Part shown: positions 53,142 through 63,900 of the stretch, one piece after another
Numbering within the stretch: position 1 is the stretch's first letter
How the letters are laid out: each line of letters starts with the position of its first letter
Origin: a virus
Virus record (IMG/VR): IMGVR_UViG_3300007512_001108
Location: 1-64,000 of that record
Reading direction: 5' to 3' (one strand)
Length of the DNA stretch: 64,000 nt
The notes under the pieces: generated by a model
Database searches by the model: none
Told to the model about the DNA's origin: nothing
What the model saw: the letters and a program-made list of their open reading frames with translations, nothing else
Program-made: the position numbers and the translations under genes

Positions 53142-56100
53142 TTATAACCTTACAAGTACTACACTAAAGAAGTATGAAACTGGGTCATTTGAACTACCTC
53201 TTCTTGGTTTAAATGTTAGAGTGGTTGTTGATTTAGTAGGTCCTGCAACGAAATACATATCGTTATCTGCATCTGCGGCTGGGTTTGCAGTAATCATCGG
53301 TACAAAATTAGCAGTACCACAATTATGTGTAATCGTTATTGTTCCAGAAGAAAGAGCAATTGCTGATATTCCTCCATTTTTAAATTCATTATCTAACGAT
53401 GATGCATCAGCATCACCATCTACGGTTAGTGTAAAGTGACACGCTCCGACTATTCCTTGTCTTCCCCAAACTCCTACGCCTGTATTGTTTTTGTTAAGAA
53501 GAACATCACCACTATTACCTGTGCTTCCTGTAGAGTCTACGACTGCGAGTCCGCCACCACCCGAAACAGGAAGTTCTGCTCCACCAGCAGTGACACCGAT
53601 TTGAACTATACCATTACTGTGAATAATCATTGCGGATGTATTTCCACCAGAGTGTCCTACAAAGAAATCTACAGTTCCGCCACCTGCACCTGTATGTCTA
53701 AACTCTGCATGATTATTTAAAGTTATTCCCATAAACAATCCTGCGACAGCATCAAAGTTTGAACCGCCACCACCATCTACATCTGTTGTAGTACCAATTT
53801 GAATGTGACTCGCATTTTCTTTGTATAGTTGTAAGAGAGATTCTTTGTTTGCTTCTCCACCAGTGCCACTGTAGAATAGAGAATGACCCGCAGAAACTCC
53901 AATTCCACCACCAGTAGTTGTACCGACATTTACAGTAAAGTTGCTGTCGATACCACCAGATTTACCAAATGCAATTTCACCAGTTGTGTTTACTATTGCA
54001 AATGTATTTCCACCTGCGGATAAATGAAGTTGGTCACTTCCACCAATCCAACCGATTCTTGATTTTTCAGAACCCGCTTCCATTAATGAAAGGTATGAAT
54101 CTTTTGTGTTTGCGGCATCGAGTGCAATATATGAAGCAAGTGCTGATGACTTCAAAGAAACCCAAGCGGCTGCCGCAGTCAAACCTGCAATGAGTGCGTT
54201 TTGCATGTTGCTTCCTTCAACCGCACCAAGATATAAAGAGTCAGCAGTAACTGCTCCACGGAATATACCACCACCACCAACTTCTAATGTTGCACCGAAA
54301 GCCGCATTGGTGCCACCAGTTGCAACTCCAACATTTTTATCAAAACTAATACCTGTTGCATCAGTACCTGTAAGGAAGTTTGTAGAAGATGGGAATGCTG
54401 TCCATATTGCAGTTGTAATACCTGTTCCATTTTCGTCCTTGAGCATAAGTATATCACCAGAGTTACCACCAGTGACAGGGAAGTTATATCCACCGTACTC
54501 ATTACCTGTTATTCCAAGTTCACTAGCATATATTCCGAATGTACCACCTGCACCATTTTCATGATGAGTATAAATATCACCACTTGCTCTAATAGTACCA
54601 GAAACATCTAGAGATGCACCAACAGCAAATCCACCGCCTATTGCTAAACCTTGTTGTGTAAGTCTATGTTTTTCTTTTGGAAGGTCAGTACCTCCACCAC
54701 CTCCCCATAGGAAGGAAATTCCACCACTACCCGCACCACCAGTTGGAGCAGAGTTCCATATTACTGTCATATCACCAGAGTGTCCAAAGTGAGAACCTGT
54801 TGAACCTGTCTGTCCTACACCACCACCTTGGAAGAATGCATATGAAGCATTTCCTGCTGTTCCTAGAACCATTAAAGTGTCTTGTAAATCAAGAGTTAAT
54901 CCTCCAGTATAACCGAGTGAAAGACCCAAATATACTTTACCATCTGTACTAAACCTCATTGCTTCTTGTGTAGAACCATCTGTTCCTTGTGAAGTGTGAA
55001 TTACAACATCTTCATTATCTTTTGAACCTATTCCCTGAATAACAGGTGAGAATTTTTCATATTCTGCATCTGTAGAATTATAACGAACCATTTCGTCATT
55101 TGCAGGGTCACCGTCATTAACATTGCTCAACCCTTCCATAGAAACTGTTAAGTCAATACCATCAATGAGTGATGCTCTTGCTTCGGAAGAAATTCTAATA
55201 ATGTAATGTGTTACAAGATATGGTTGAAGGTTGTTGTGTGGTTGGTCATTTCCAAAAGTCGATAACCCCGAAACCAAGTCGTCTGGTACATTGGCTTTCA
55301 GTGCATGTCCACTTTCCACCGCGGAATCTGTATCTACAAACGATTCTGGTGGGATGTAAAGGTTAAGAGAACCACCGAATGTAAATTGGTCCGAGCCCCT
55401 TTGAGCATGATGAGTTATATCTTGGTTGTTCCCGGATGCGGGGCCACCGAGTTTGTCTGGGTCGCTGTCAACAAAGTGGAAGTTGTTCATCTCTTGTGTC
55501 ACTGTAAATTGGCTATAATCTATCCCACTATTGAAATGATTAATTGCGGGTTGGTCTATAACATGATTGTGGTCATTGATGTCTAGTTCTGAATAATTAA
55601 CTGATACATCACCGTGATTATGTGATGGAATCTCGGCTTCACTAAGTGTATGGGTTCTTTCACCACCATACTGTCCTCTTTCGAAATAATCATCTACTCC
55701 ACCAGTTTCTCCTTCTCCCATCGGAATTCTCGAACGAAGGTCTGGTTTCTTTACAGAGTGAACACTTACACTTTCAATAGAATGAGTAGACGATCCTTCG
55801 GCTACAGTAACTACACCATCTCCATCGCTGGATGTAGTTTCGAATTGTGCTTTTTTATTTGTTATTTCTGTTATGATTTTACCAGTAGTGGAATCGTGTG
55901 TGATATTATCTACTATCATTTCCTTACTGTTATTATCCCAACTAATTATGACAGCATCTGCTTGCGTTCCATCGTCAAATGTTTGCTTAATATCTTCACC
56001 AACAAGACTTGAAGTATTGTTATATGTTGATGGCATTTTAAATTTTTGCCAAGAACCATATCTCCAACTTACTGCTGTATAATAATCTGCATGTCTGGTT

Positions 56101-56663
56101 GCATCAAGTGTACTACCATCACAAAGTGACCATTGTGCAGGAATACCAGAAGTATTTCCTGCATATGCTTGAATTGCACCTACTGGCATTAAACCGTTAA
56201 GACTTACTGTTGCTTCACCACCAATAACAGTACCGAGGTAATTCATCACGACACCTCTTTGTGCGCCACCCGAAAGTTTTCCTCTTCTGGTTAAAACTGG
56301 TTTAATAACATGTCCACCTACTGTTGGTGCGGTTGAACTTACATGACCTGCTGAAATTCCAGAAAGGAAATAACATTCATCAGCAGTTGTTCCTGTGTCT
56401 GGGAAATTCGATATATCTATTTCACCTTGATATACAATAGTAAAGTTATTTGCATCTGCAACTTTTTCGATTATACCAGCAACTTCTGCTTCTTTTGGAG
56501 ATGTGGCATATGCTAATGTAAATCCACCATTACCGCTTGATGCAGTGGGGTCAAACCGAACAACACTACCAGCAGTAAATCCATGTGAAGTCTGCTCAAT
56601 ATTATTTCTAATAGATTTACCATCTAGGACGCCTGTCACCAATTTTAATGCACTTGTTACCAT
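53142..56663 (-). CDS. Large tail fibre protein with collar domain
   Basis: 1173 aa. N-terminal module (about 17-145) shared with the 1355-aa fibre gene. A tail-collar domain follows (GLMPVGAIQAYAGNTSGIPAQWSLCDGSTL, about 166-196), with HTLSEAEIPSHNHGDV and LQPYLVTHYIIRISS, the usual fold end of T4 gp12-like or microcystin-dependent-protein collars. The C-terminal 600 residues are Gly-rich with fibre repeats (GGNSGDILMLKD, GGxFxGAVTADSLYLGA) and a last GSSNDPVSYFFSVVLVRL. Likely a receptor-binding fibre. A late promoter is just upstream. Confidence 0.8.
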   Translation of the reverse strand: MVTSALKLVTGVLDGKSIRNNIEQTSHGFTAGSVVRFDPTASSGNGGFTLAYATSPKEAEVAGIIEKVADANNFTIVYQGEIDISNFPDTGTTADECYFLSGISAGHVSSTAPTVGGHVIKPVLTRRGKLSGGAQRGVVMNYLGTVIGGEATVSLNGLMPVGAIQAYAGNTSGIPAQWSLCDGSTLDATRHADYYTAVSWRYGSWQKFKMPSTYNNTSSLVGEDIKQTFDDGTQADAVIISWDNNSKEMIVDNITHDSTTGKIITEITNKKAQFETTSSDGDGVVTVAEGSSTHSIESVSVHSVKKPDLRSRIPMGEGETGGVDDYFERGQYGGERTHTLSEAEIPSHNHGDVSVNYSELDINDHNHVIDQPAINHFNSGIDYSQFTVTQEMNNFHFVDSDPDKLGGPASGNNQDITHHAQRGSDQFTFGGSLNLYIPPESFVDTDSAVESGHALKANVPDDLVSGLSTFGNDQPHNNLQPYLVTHYIIRISSEARASLIDGIDLTVSMEGLSNVNDGDPANDEMVRYNSTDAEYEKFSPVIQGIGSKDNEDVVIHTSQGTDGSTQEAMRFSTDGKVYLGLSLGYTGGLTLDLQDTLMVLGTAGNASYAFFQGGGVGQTGSTGSHFGHSGDMTVIWNSAPTGGAGSGGISFLWGGGGGTDLPKEKHRLTQQGLAIGGGFAVGASLDVSGTIRASGDIYTHHENGAGGTFGIYASELGITGNEYGGYNFPVTGGNSGDILMLKDENGTGITTAIWTAFPSSTNFLTGTDATGISFDKNVGVATGGTNAAFGATLEVGGGGIFRGAVTADSLYLGAVEGSNMQNALIAGLTAAAAWVSLKSSALASYIALDAANTKDSYLSLMEAGSEKSRIGWIGGSDQLHLSAGGNTFAIVNTTGEIAFGKSGGIDSNFTVNVGTTTGGGIGVSAGHSLFYSGTGGEANKESLLQLYKENASHIQIGTTTDVDGGGGSNFDAVAGLFMGITLNNHAEFRHTGAGGGTVDFFVGHSGGNTSAMIIHSNGIVQIGVTAGGAELPVSGGGGLAVVDSTGSTGNSGDVLLNKNNTGVGVWGRQGIVGACHFTLTVDGDADASSLDNEFKNGGISAIALSSGTITITHNCGTANFVPMITANPAADADNDMYFVAGPTKSTTTLTFKPRRGSSNDPVSYFFSVVLVRL
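56220..56615 (-). repeat. Fibre module copy in the 1173-aa fibre gene
   Basis: About 130 codons: HGFTAGSVVRFDP, KEAEVAGIIEKV, IVYQGEI, CYFLSG, HVIKPVLT, RGVVMNYLGTVIGG. The same order occurs twice in the next gene (copies near 59050-59525 and 59555-59960). Limits approximate. Confidence 0.7.
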
Positions 56664-56682
56664 TTATTCTTTATCTCCGATA

Positions 56683-56690
56683 TATTTATA
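56683..56690 (-). promoter_or_regulatory. T4-type late promoter before the 1173-aa fibre gene
   Basis: Minus-strand ATATAAATATATC containing TATAAATA, overlapping the stop of the 1355-aa fibre gene. The leader would be about 14 nt with CGGAG Shine-Dalgarno. The flanks differ from the AGTATAAATA form. Confidence 0.6.
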
Positions 56691-59600
56691 TCTCTGCATC
56701 CGCTGTCCAATGCCAAATCCAGTCTTCGTCTGTTACACTGTTACCGTCTGGGTTTGACCACATTGTTGCCGAACCATTAGAATTACCTGACTGCAACATT
56801 CCATATCCATTTTTAGTTATTCTGCCTTTTATAACTCTTATATAAGTTGCGCCATTGATTACTGTACCGTCTGGATATTCTGTATTCCAATCATCGTCAC
56901 TTTCAATACCATTAATTTTGTCTACAGTTCCTTCTTTTGAGTATACTTCTACAGTAGGTGGACATCTCATTTCAACTTTGAAGTCGGTATTTCCTTGTAA
57001 ACCAGAAGAGATAGTACTATCGAATCTTCGTACAAATCCACCGATATCGTGTAACACTTCCGTACCTGCAATAGTTTGAGGTTCATATGTTTTTTGATAA
57101 TATCTTTGACATCGTTTAAGTTCATCTTCTGGAGTTCTTAAATCGAATTCTGTTCTTGATGCACCTCTTTCAAATTGTACTTGTGCAATATCAATCTCAC
57201 CATTCCAACTTCTTGCTTTTGAATCAGTACCAGAAGCATATTCGTCATAACTTCCGTGAATTGGGCGAATACCTAATCCAATGAATCCTTGTCCTGGAAT
57301 TACAGCAGCGACATTAGCGGTTGCTGTTGTTGCACCCTGACAACCCCAATCTTCTACTGCTTGATTTAATTGACTGTTTGCTAAATGATTTCCTGCACTC
57401 ACTCCTACAATTGCAGGAACATCAAATGTGTATGAATACTTTGTCCAACTATCATTCAAATCAAAGTGTGGACTTCGAAGTGGTTCGTACATTCTCCAGT
57501 TAGCACCAACACCACCTTCACCGGCTGCTCTTACAGAAGAAGAGGATGCGTAATCTCCAGTTCCTGAAGCATATCCACGAAGTTCTGCTCTCACATATCC
57601 AAGTGTTGCTTTAGTTCCTGCACTCCTTCTTGCCCAGAATGAAACTGTTGCTTTTTCTGCGTGTATACTGTCCACACCTTCTATTCTTTGTTCGATTGCA
57701 GGACCTGGTATTGTACCATCATAAGTGGTTACATTATTTGTTAATTTTAAATAATATTTTGCTGGTTTTGATTGACTTCTTGAAAGTACATCATCTACTT
57801 TTGCAAAGTCAAATTCATGTCTTGACAGACCCCCGCGAGTAGCAGTACCTCTCCAATTATAATGGTTATACATTCTCCATCTATCTGCTAAATGATTTTG
57901 TGGGACTTCAATCCTTTGGTTGATAACGGGGTGTCCTCCACCAAGAAAAGTAGAATCCCACTCAAACCAATCTGCACTCTTTCCACCAGTTGTTATTCCT
58001 TGAAGTCTTTGCCAATAATCAAAATTGCCATTAATTAATAAGTTTCTTCCTGCATCTACAACACATCCTGCACCACCACCGAATTCTTTTACGGAATGAA
58101 CTGTTGCTTCTGTAATATATCCAGATACTGCAACTCTTACATCAGCAGAAGTAGATTCTGCCCAATCTGAACTTACAGATACTTTAGGAAGAGTAACAGT
58201 TCCAACATCTCCTGTACCGATTGGAACTATTGTTTCACTGACGGATGATGGAATTCCTTTACTTAATGGATATACTCTACCATCTGCTGAAGTATATTCA
58301 AGGTGTCCTATACTTTGTGCCTGTGTAGCAATGAAAGACCATGAATCCCGAATGCTATCAGTGGAGTTGTTTGTCGAAGACCCCGCCCAAACCCACACCT
58401 TGGTCGGAATTTCTGCCAAGGATGAATCTTTTGTCAAGTTGGCCGAAGTACCAAGGCCAACTGCTTCACTTATCTTGAAACCCCACCTAAGGGTCGTGGT
58501 GTCTACGGTGTTTCCGTCATACGCGTCAAAATTAGAATTGAGGGTACTCGGTACAAATTCAATTGGAAGGCCTGGTGTGAATCCATAACTGTAAGCGGCG
58601 CATTCAGTACTTGGGGCTGCTAAATCGATGCAAGTCCAAGCCGCGTTGAAATGTCCATCCAAGGGGTCCGTTGTATCCAGCAATGCAGCGTCCCAGATAC
58701 TCTCTCCCATATTACATGTCTCATGACCAACGGAATGTGCTGGTGAGATATGAGCGCCAGATGCAACCTTTACAGCACCAACTTGGCTCGACTCACCCAG
58801 AGTTAAACTACCTTCACTCCAAGTTTTTAGAATAAGAGAAGTTGCACCTGTTGTGATACCGAGTACACTATGTACATCTATTTCGTTTTCTGTTGTCAAA
58901 GATATTGCAGAAGTGTTTGCATATCCTCCCACACCAGTTATTGCATCTTTTATATTGTCTGAAAATAGTACAACATTAGATGCAGTAATACCTGAAGTAA
59001 GACCACTTCCTCCTCCTCCACCACCTCCTCCTGCACATCCTGCACCACTACCAATAACTTCACCCTTATAGTTTACAAGAATTAATTCTGTTGTGGAAAT
59101 TGCAACTGCCCACGGTTTCTTTACATGTCCAGTTGTCTGTGGTGGGTATGTCACCAAACTGTCGCCAGAATTTCCCATTCCCCCTCTACCTTCTGGTGCA
59201 GTGTTTGCAGAAAGGAAATATACTTGTCCTATATCTAGAGGAACTAGAGCAGAATTATCTGCAACCGATACTTTACCATTAAGTGCCATATAAAATTTAT
59301 TTGGGTCACCTGCGACATTAACATCACCTATAATACCGATTACTTCTGCTTCTTCTTCGCTGTTTGCTTGTCCCCTTCTCCATACACCATTAGTATATGT
59401 GGTTGCATCATCAACAGTTCCTGTAGAACCTGCTGTTCCTGACCATCCATAATACTCTGATGGTTCAAACCTTACTAAGTCACCAACAACAAAGTCATTT
59501 ACTTGGTTAATTAAAATTCTATTAGATACTTGTGCAGTAATATCATCTGCTTCGTTTGGAATAAGACTTCCACGATAATTTACTATTACACCTCTATCTC

Positions 59601-60753
59601 CTGCATTTCCTAATGCAGAAATATTATCTAAAGCAACAAGAAGAGGTTTAGCAACATTTCCTGCATCTTGTGGTGCAGACTCTCTTAACTTTCCACCACT
59701 TGCATAATCTAAGAAGTAACAACTTCCTGGATTTAATGTTAATCCTGTTGTAGTAGCACTTGTAAAATCTCCTACTATTTCTCCGTGATATGCAACATCG
59801 ATTGTAATTCCCTGTATACCCGTTACAAGACCTACCGTTTCTGCTCCTGCTTCACTATTTGCTATACCAAATGTCCATCCGACTGCACTGTCATATCTGA
59901 CTGCCATACCAAAAGAAAATCCGTGATTGGTTGGAGCAGTAACTCTTCTTTTAACTGCTCCGTTTATAATATCCGTATATGCATTACTTGCACCATAATG
60001 AGCAAATTGAATATGGTCAAAAGAATTCCCTGCGGTATTCTGTGTCATTAGTTTAATGTCACCATAATTTTGTGTGGCACCAGTGACACCACTTGATACG
60101 AGTGGTGCTACCATAGTAGCACCTCTTCCTTTGGTGAACATCAATCCTTCAGAATCACCATCAATTCTATTTGTTTCTATTCTAAATGAATTGTCTAGTG
60201 GATAAACCCAAGCACCTGTTGTTAATCCAACATGTGGACCTTCTACCCACCACATACCAATTACACCACCGCCAGCAGTATTACCTACAGTAGCACCTGC
60301 TTGTGTTGGTTTCCATAAAAGATTTGCATTATTTCCATCAGAACGAAGAATTTCTAAACCACCACCCCCTTGTGTGGTAATATATGAATCCGCTGCACCA
60401 CTACCACCACCAGAAGCACCTGCTGTACCTAAAGATGCACCAGTACCACCGATAGAAATTATATAATCATCTATGGTAAGTTTCTTTGCATTTATGATTG
60501 TATATTCACTATTAAATGAAACTGGTCCTGAGAAAGTAACACCCCTCGAAACTTCACCAGAATGTTCGACAACCATTTCACCATCGGTTTTCATTCCAAC
60601 AGAGATACCATCTCCACTCTTTCCAGTATATACTTTCATACGATTCAATTTATTAATAATCGAATCGTTACTTATATTTCTCCACTCATTGAAAGTATCA
60701 CCTAAAGTGATTTGTGGTATTTGATAATTGGTGCTATGTGGTCCTGTTGCCAT
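56686..60753 (-). CDS. Giant tail fibre protein (1355 aa)
   Basis: N-terminus QIPQITLGDTFNEWRNISNDSIINKLNRMKVYTGKSGDGI (about 11-50) and ISIGGTGASLG are typical of large fibres in marine T4-like phages, probably for virion attachment. Two shaft modules (about 265-400 and 410-570) follow, a poly-Gly stretch, and a C-terminal carbohydrate-binding-like region from NLLINGNFDYWQRL (about 903) to the end, with RTEFDLRTPEDELKRCQRYYQKTYEPQT. The stretch encoded by about 58331-58810 is visibly richer in G+C than the rest, hinting at recombination. No enzyme motif. Confidence 0.82.
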   Translation of the reverse strand: MATGPHSTNYQIPQITLGDTFNEWRNISNDSIINKLNRMKVYTGKSGDGISVGMKTDGEMVVEHSGEVSRGVTFSGPVSFNSEYTIINAKKLTIDDYIISIGGTGASLGTAGASGGGSGAADSYITTQGGGGLEILRSDGNNANLLWKPTQAGATVGNTAGGGVIGMWWVEGPHVGLTTGAWVYPLDNSFRIETNRIDGDSEGLMFTKGRGATMVAPLVSSGVTGATQNYGDIKLMTQNTAGNSFDHIQFAHYGASNAYTDIINGAVKRRVTAPTNHGFSFGMAVRYDSAVGWTFGIANSEAGAETVGLVTGIQGITIDVAYHGEIVGDFTSATTTGLTLNPGSCYFLDYASGGKLRESAPQDAGNVAKPLLVALDNISALGNAGDRGVIVNYRGSLIPNEADDITAQVSNRILINQVNDFVVGDLVRFEPSEYYGWSGTAGSTGTVDDATTYTNGVWRRGQANSEEEAEVIGIIGDVNVAGDPNKFYMALNGKVSVADNSALVPLDIGQVYFLSANTAPEGRGGMGNSGDSLVTYPPQTTGHVKKPWAVAISTTELILVNYKGEVIGSGAGCAGGGGGGGGSGLTSGITASNVVLFSDNIKDAITGVGGYANTSAISLTTENEIDVHSVLGITTGATSLILKTWSEGSLTLGESSQVGAVKVASGAHISPAHSVGHETCNMGESIWDAALLDTTDPLDGHFNAAWTCIDLAAPSTECAAYSYGFTPGLPIEFVPSTLNSNFDAYDGNTVDTTTLRWGFKISEAVGLGTSANLTKDSSLAEIPTKVWVWAGSSTNNSTDSIRDSWSFIATQAQSIGHLEYTSADGRVYPLSKGIPSSVSETIVPIGTGDVGTVTLPKVSVSSDWAESTSADVRVAVSGYITEATVHSVKEFGGGAGCVVDAGRNLLINGNFDYWQRLQGITTGGKSADWFEWDSTFLGGGHPVINQRIEVPQNHLADRWRMYNHYNWRGTATRGGLSRHEFDFAKVDDVLSRSQSKPAKYYLKLTNNVTTYDGTIPGPAIEQRIEGVDSIHAEKATVSFWARRSAGTKATLGYVRAELRGYASGTGDYASSSSVRAAGEGGVGANWRMYEPLRSPHFDLNDSWTKYSYTFDVPAIVGVSAGNHLANSQLNQAVEDWGCQGATTATANVAAVIPGQGFIGLGIRPIHGSYDEYASGTDSKARSWNGEIDIAQVQFERGASRTEFDLRTPEDELKRCQRYYQKTYEPQTIAGTEVLHDIGGFVRRFDSTISSGLQGNTDFKVEMRCPPTVEVYSKEGTVDKINGIESDDDWNTEYPDGTVINGATYIRVIKGRITKNGYGMLQSGNSNGSATMWSNPDGNSVTDEDWIWHWTADAEI
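59050..59960 (-). repeat. Two tandem copies of the fibre module in the 1355-aa gene
   Basis: Copy 1 (about 59555-59960): HGFSFGMAVRYDSAVGW, EAGAETVGLVTGI, VAYHGEIVGDF, CYFLDY, NVAKPLLVALD, RGVIVNYRGSLI. Copy 2 (about 59050-59525): FVVGDLVRFEPSEYYGW, EEEAEVIGIIGDV, MALNGKVS, VYFLSA, GHVKKPWAVAI, LILVNYKGEVIGSG. The third copy is in the next gene downstream. Limits approximate. Confidence 0.7.
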
Positions 60754-60759
60754 TTATTA

Positions 60760-60951
60760 TTATTTCCCTTTTAATTCTGATATCATTTTCTTTAATTCAG
60801 AAATTTCTTCCTTTAGACTATGTATTTCATTTTCAGTATTATTAATCCTCTGAAGTTCATTTTTTCTAATTCTATGATGTTTTAATGCATTTTTATCCTT
60901 TTTCAAAATTGCATTAGAATATGAATCTCTTATATAATCACTTCTATTCAT
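60760..60951 (-). CDS. Small coiled-coil protein (63 aa)
   Basis: Basic N-terminus (MNRSDYIRDSYSNAILKKDKNALKHHRIRK) followed by a clear heptad coiled coil (NNTENEIHSLKEEISELKKMISELKGK, hydrophobics at a/d). Lies 2 nt before the DUF4815-like gene stop and 6 nt upstream of the giant fibre. It might be a fibre trimerisation or chaperone-like protein; no family recognised. Confidence 0.6.
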   Translation of the reverse strand: MNRSDYIRDSYSNAILKKDKNALKHHRIRKNELQRINNTENEIHSLKEEISELKKMISELKGK

Positions 60952-60953
60952 AA

Positions 60954-63900
60954 TTAACTGTCGAGAGCAACTACTCTCAAATCCTTTACTACTGGAACAA
61001 CAGAAACAGGCGTTCCGTCATCGTTTATTCTTCTATACATACAAATCTTAATTGCAAATGATTTAATTCTATCTACATCCTCTGTTGGAATTGAATCGGT
61101 TGGTAGAGTATATGAAACTTCTCTAAAATCAAATTCATTTTCTGATACAAATTGGTCAGAAGAATTTTCTACATCCATCTTCACATATCCCTTATCATTA
61201 AAATCTGTTTCATCTGATTTTGATGTAAACTTTGTATATACTTCTATATTAACATCATCTCCACCAGCGCCTTGTTGATTTAAATCTAAAAATACTTTTA
61301 AGTTCTTTGCTTCAAAGTCATCTTCTAATGTGACTCTTCTTGTAATGTATTTTGCGATAGAACCAGATGCAGAACCAAATGCGTTTGATTCATCATTATC
61401 TGTACCATCAGTTGAGGATAATTTATTATTAACCTTATTTTCTACACAAACGAAATTCAAATATTTTGCATCTAATACAGGACTTACATCTGTAATTTCT
61501 GATGATGTATCCGATGCCAAAGTTATTTCAAAACTATCTGTTGTTGGTGCTGTATCTGCTAATAGTGTTGAACTTGATATTGCTGTATTTGATTTTCCAG
61601 AAATAATATTTGTATTACTGTCAAATACTGCTGTATTTGTTACAGATGTTCCAGATGGAACTACAGTACTATGATTTAATTGATATTCATCAATAACTAC
61701 ATTAGAACCTTGAGTTTTGTGTTGAAGTTTTAATGTCTTGGAACTATTGACTCCTTTAAATGAACATCTATTAATTTTATATTTTAGATTTATCATAGAA
61801 TCTGGTTCTGCTTCTCTGCTGTTTGTTGGTTTGAATAAAGGTCCACTATGAATCGGTAGACTAATTCTTTCTAAACCATCAATAGCATCTTCACCAACTT
61901 CTCCTACATGTAATTTATAGTTACCACTGTTTGCAGAAACTGATAATGCATATTCTCCCGGTTCTAGGTAAACATAAGAACCAAATTTAAAGTTTTCTGC
62001 ATTTACTCCAGAAGATGAATCATAGGTAACACCACTCTTCCATACTTCAGAGAAAGGTACAACCAAAGACGGTGATGGTACTCCATTAATAGTTGGTCTA
62101 ATATCAACCTTTACAGGAATACTTGAATCTATATCTGAAAAATATAAATCTACTGATTCTAAAAATAGTCCTTTTGGATGTGATACTTCATCGACATAAA
62201 ATATTTGAGATAGTGGGTCAATCCAATTAGTATATTTTGAAATGTCAAGAGATTTTCTTCTCATATATGGATTTTTAATTATTTGTTCACTCTTAACTGT
62301 TTGTCTTCTTAAAAGAGCAGGACGAGTAGAAAGAATATTTCCTTCTCTGTTATTTGATGCTCCATTTGCATATAATATACCATCGGAGCAAGTAGTAGCA
62401 TTTGTTAATTTTCCATTTGTATCGTCTATAAATCTAAATATCTTTTCACCACTTTCAAAGGTATTGGAAGGAATTGTGAATAATATATCTCCCAATTTTC
62501 CGTTTGCATCTGTTATGAATGGTCCAGAAATAATACCTCCTGTGGAACAATGTGCATCTACATTTACTCCATCAAAGAAACAATTAACACCTGTATTTGG
62601 TTTTAGTCCATATGCATTTAAAGTAATTCCTTGAGATTCTATAAATGGAATAACACTAACATCAATTACTTTACTTCCAATAACTTTCTGTATATGGTCT
62701 GGAAGGAATTTATTAGAAAGTCCAATTCTATTCTTTTCTTCTCTTGTTGTTGAAGTATCTCTCGTGACCGATGAAACATTAGTTTCATTTCTATTGCGAA
62801 CTACAGGAACTCCAGTATCTTTTACTCTTGCTTGTGAAAGGAAAGATTTTCCTCTTCTATCATCTAAGTCATCTACAACATCAACTCCATACCAATTTGT
62901 ATTCCAGTCATTCCACTGAGTGCCAAATCCTCTTAATGAATTTACTGTAGAAACTTTCCAGTTATCATTTTCTCCTTGAGAATTTACCTTTACAATGGGT
63001 CTTGATGATGTATCAAACCAATTTATAGTTGGAGATTCCATTGATACTGTACCTAACCAGTTTGCAACAGCAAATGGATTTGCTTGAATGGTAGTACTGC
63101 TTGATGGTTGTTCAATATATGATACTGCCTCTTTATTTTTATATGTAATTAATCCATCAGAACTTAATTCTAAATTATCTGGAATACTGGCAAACTCTAA
63201 TCCCACATTTACTGGAACAAAAGATGGTCGTAAATGTCCCTTTTCATAATCTATAGAACAACTATAATCGACATGTGATACATCACCTATATTATGTCCT
63301 TTAAATCCATCTACCAAAATACCATTTTTAAATGCTGGGTCTGTTGTGCTGTCTACACTATAAATTACTCTAGAATCAATTTCATTTTCTAGTAAAGAAA
63401 GTGTTGTAAAGTATTCTAAATCATTTACTCTATTTTCTATTTTACCCAAATCTTTCATTGTATGTCTTTTATTATCTACAAATTTAATTCCAACATCTTC
63501 TGGGTTATGGGTATATGCAGGAATTGTAAGGGTATATAATGTCATTAAACTTTCTGTATCTGCTGGTACTTTTGGAACTAATGCGTCTACACCTTTAATT
63601 ACATCAAATGCAACATCTCCGTTTAATGAATTTTTCAATACAACTTTATCGATTCTTGAAAGATAGTATGTGTAATTTGTTTTTATACTTGACCTTGTTC
63701 TAGTGTCTGGAATTCTACTTGTATTTTCTATAGTAAAAGTATTCCAATCAATAGGGTCTTCTGGAAATTCTGGTTTTATGTGTCTAAAGTCTAGAACATT
63801 AGCAAGAGAATATGTTTTCTTTAGATTCTTGCTTGTATACAGTGGAATGTTTCCATAAGTAAATCCGTTTGCACTGTATGAATCTACTGTGAATGGACCT

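Noticed and set aside
52299-54564. Several plus-strand open frames of 70-150 codons opposite the fibre genes
   Set aside because: They lie wholly inside well-supported minus-strand fibre genes, have no Shine-Dalgarno or known domain, and reflect Gly/Thr-rich codons read backwards.
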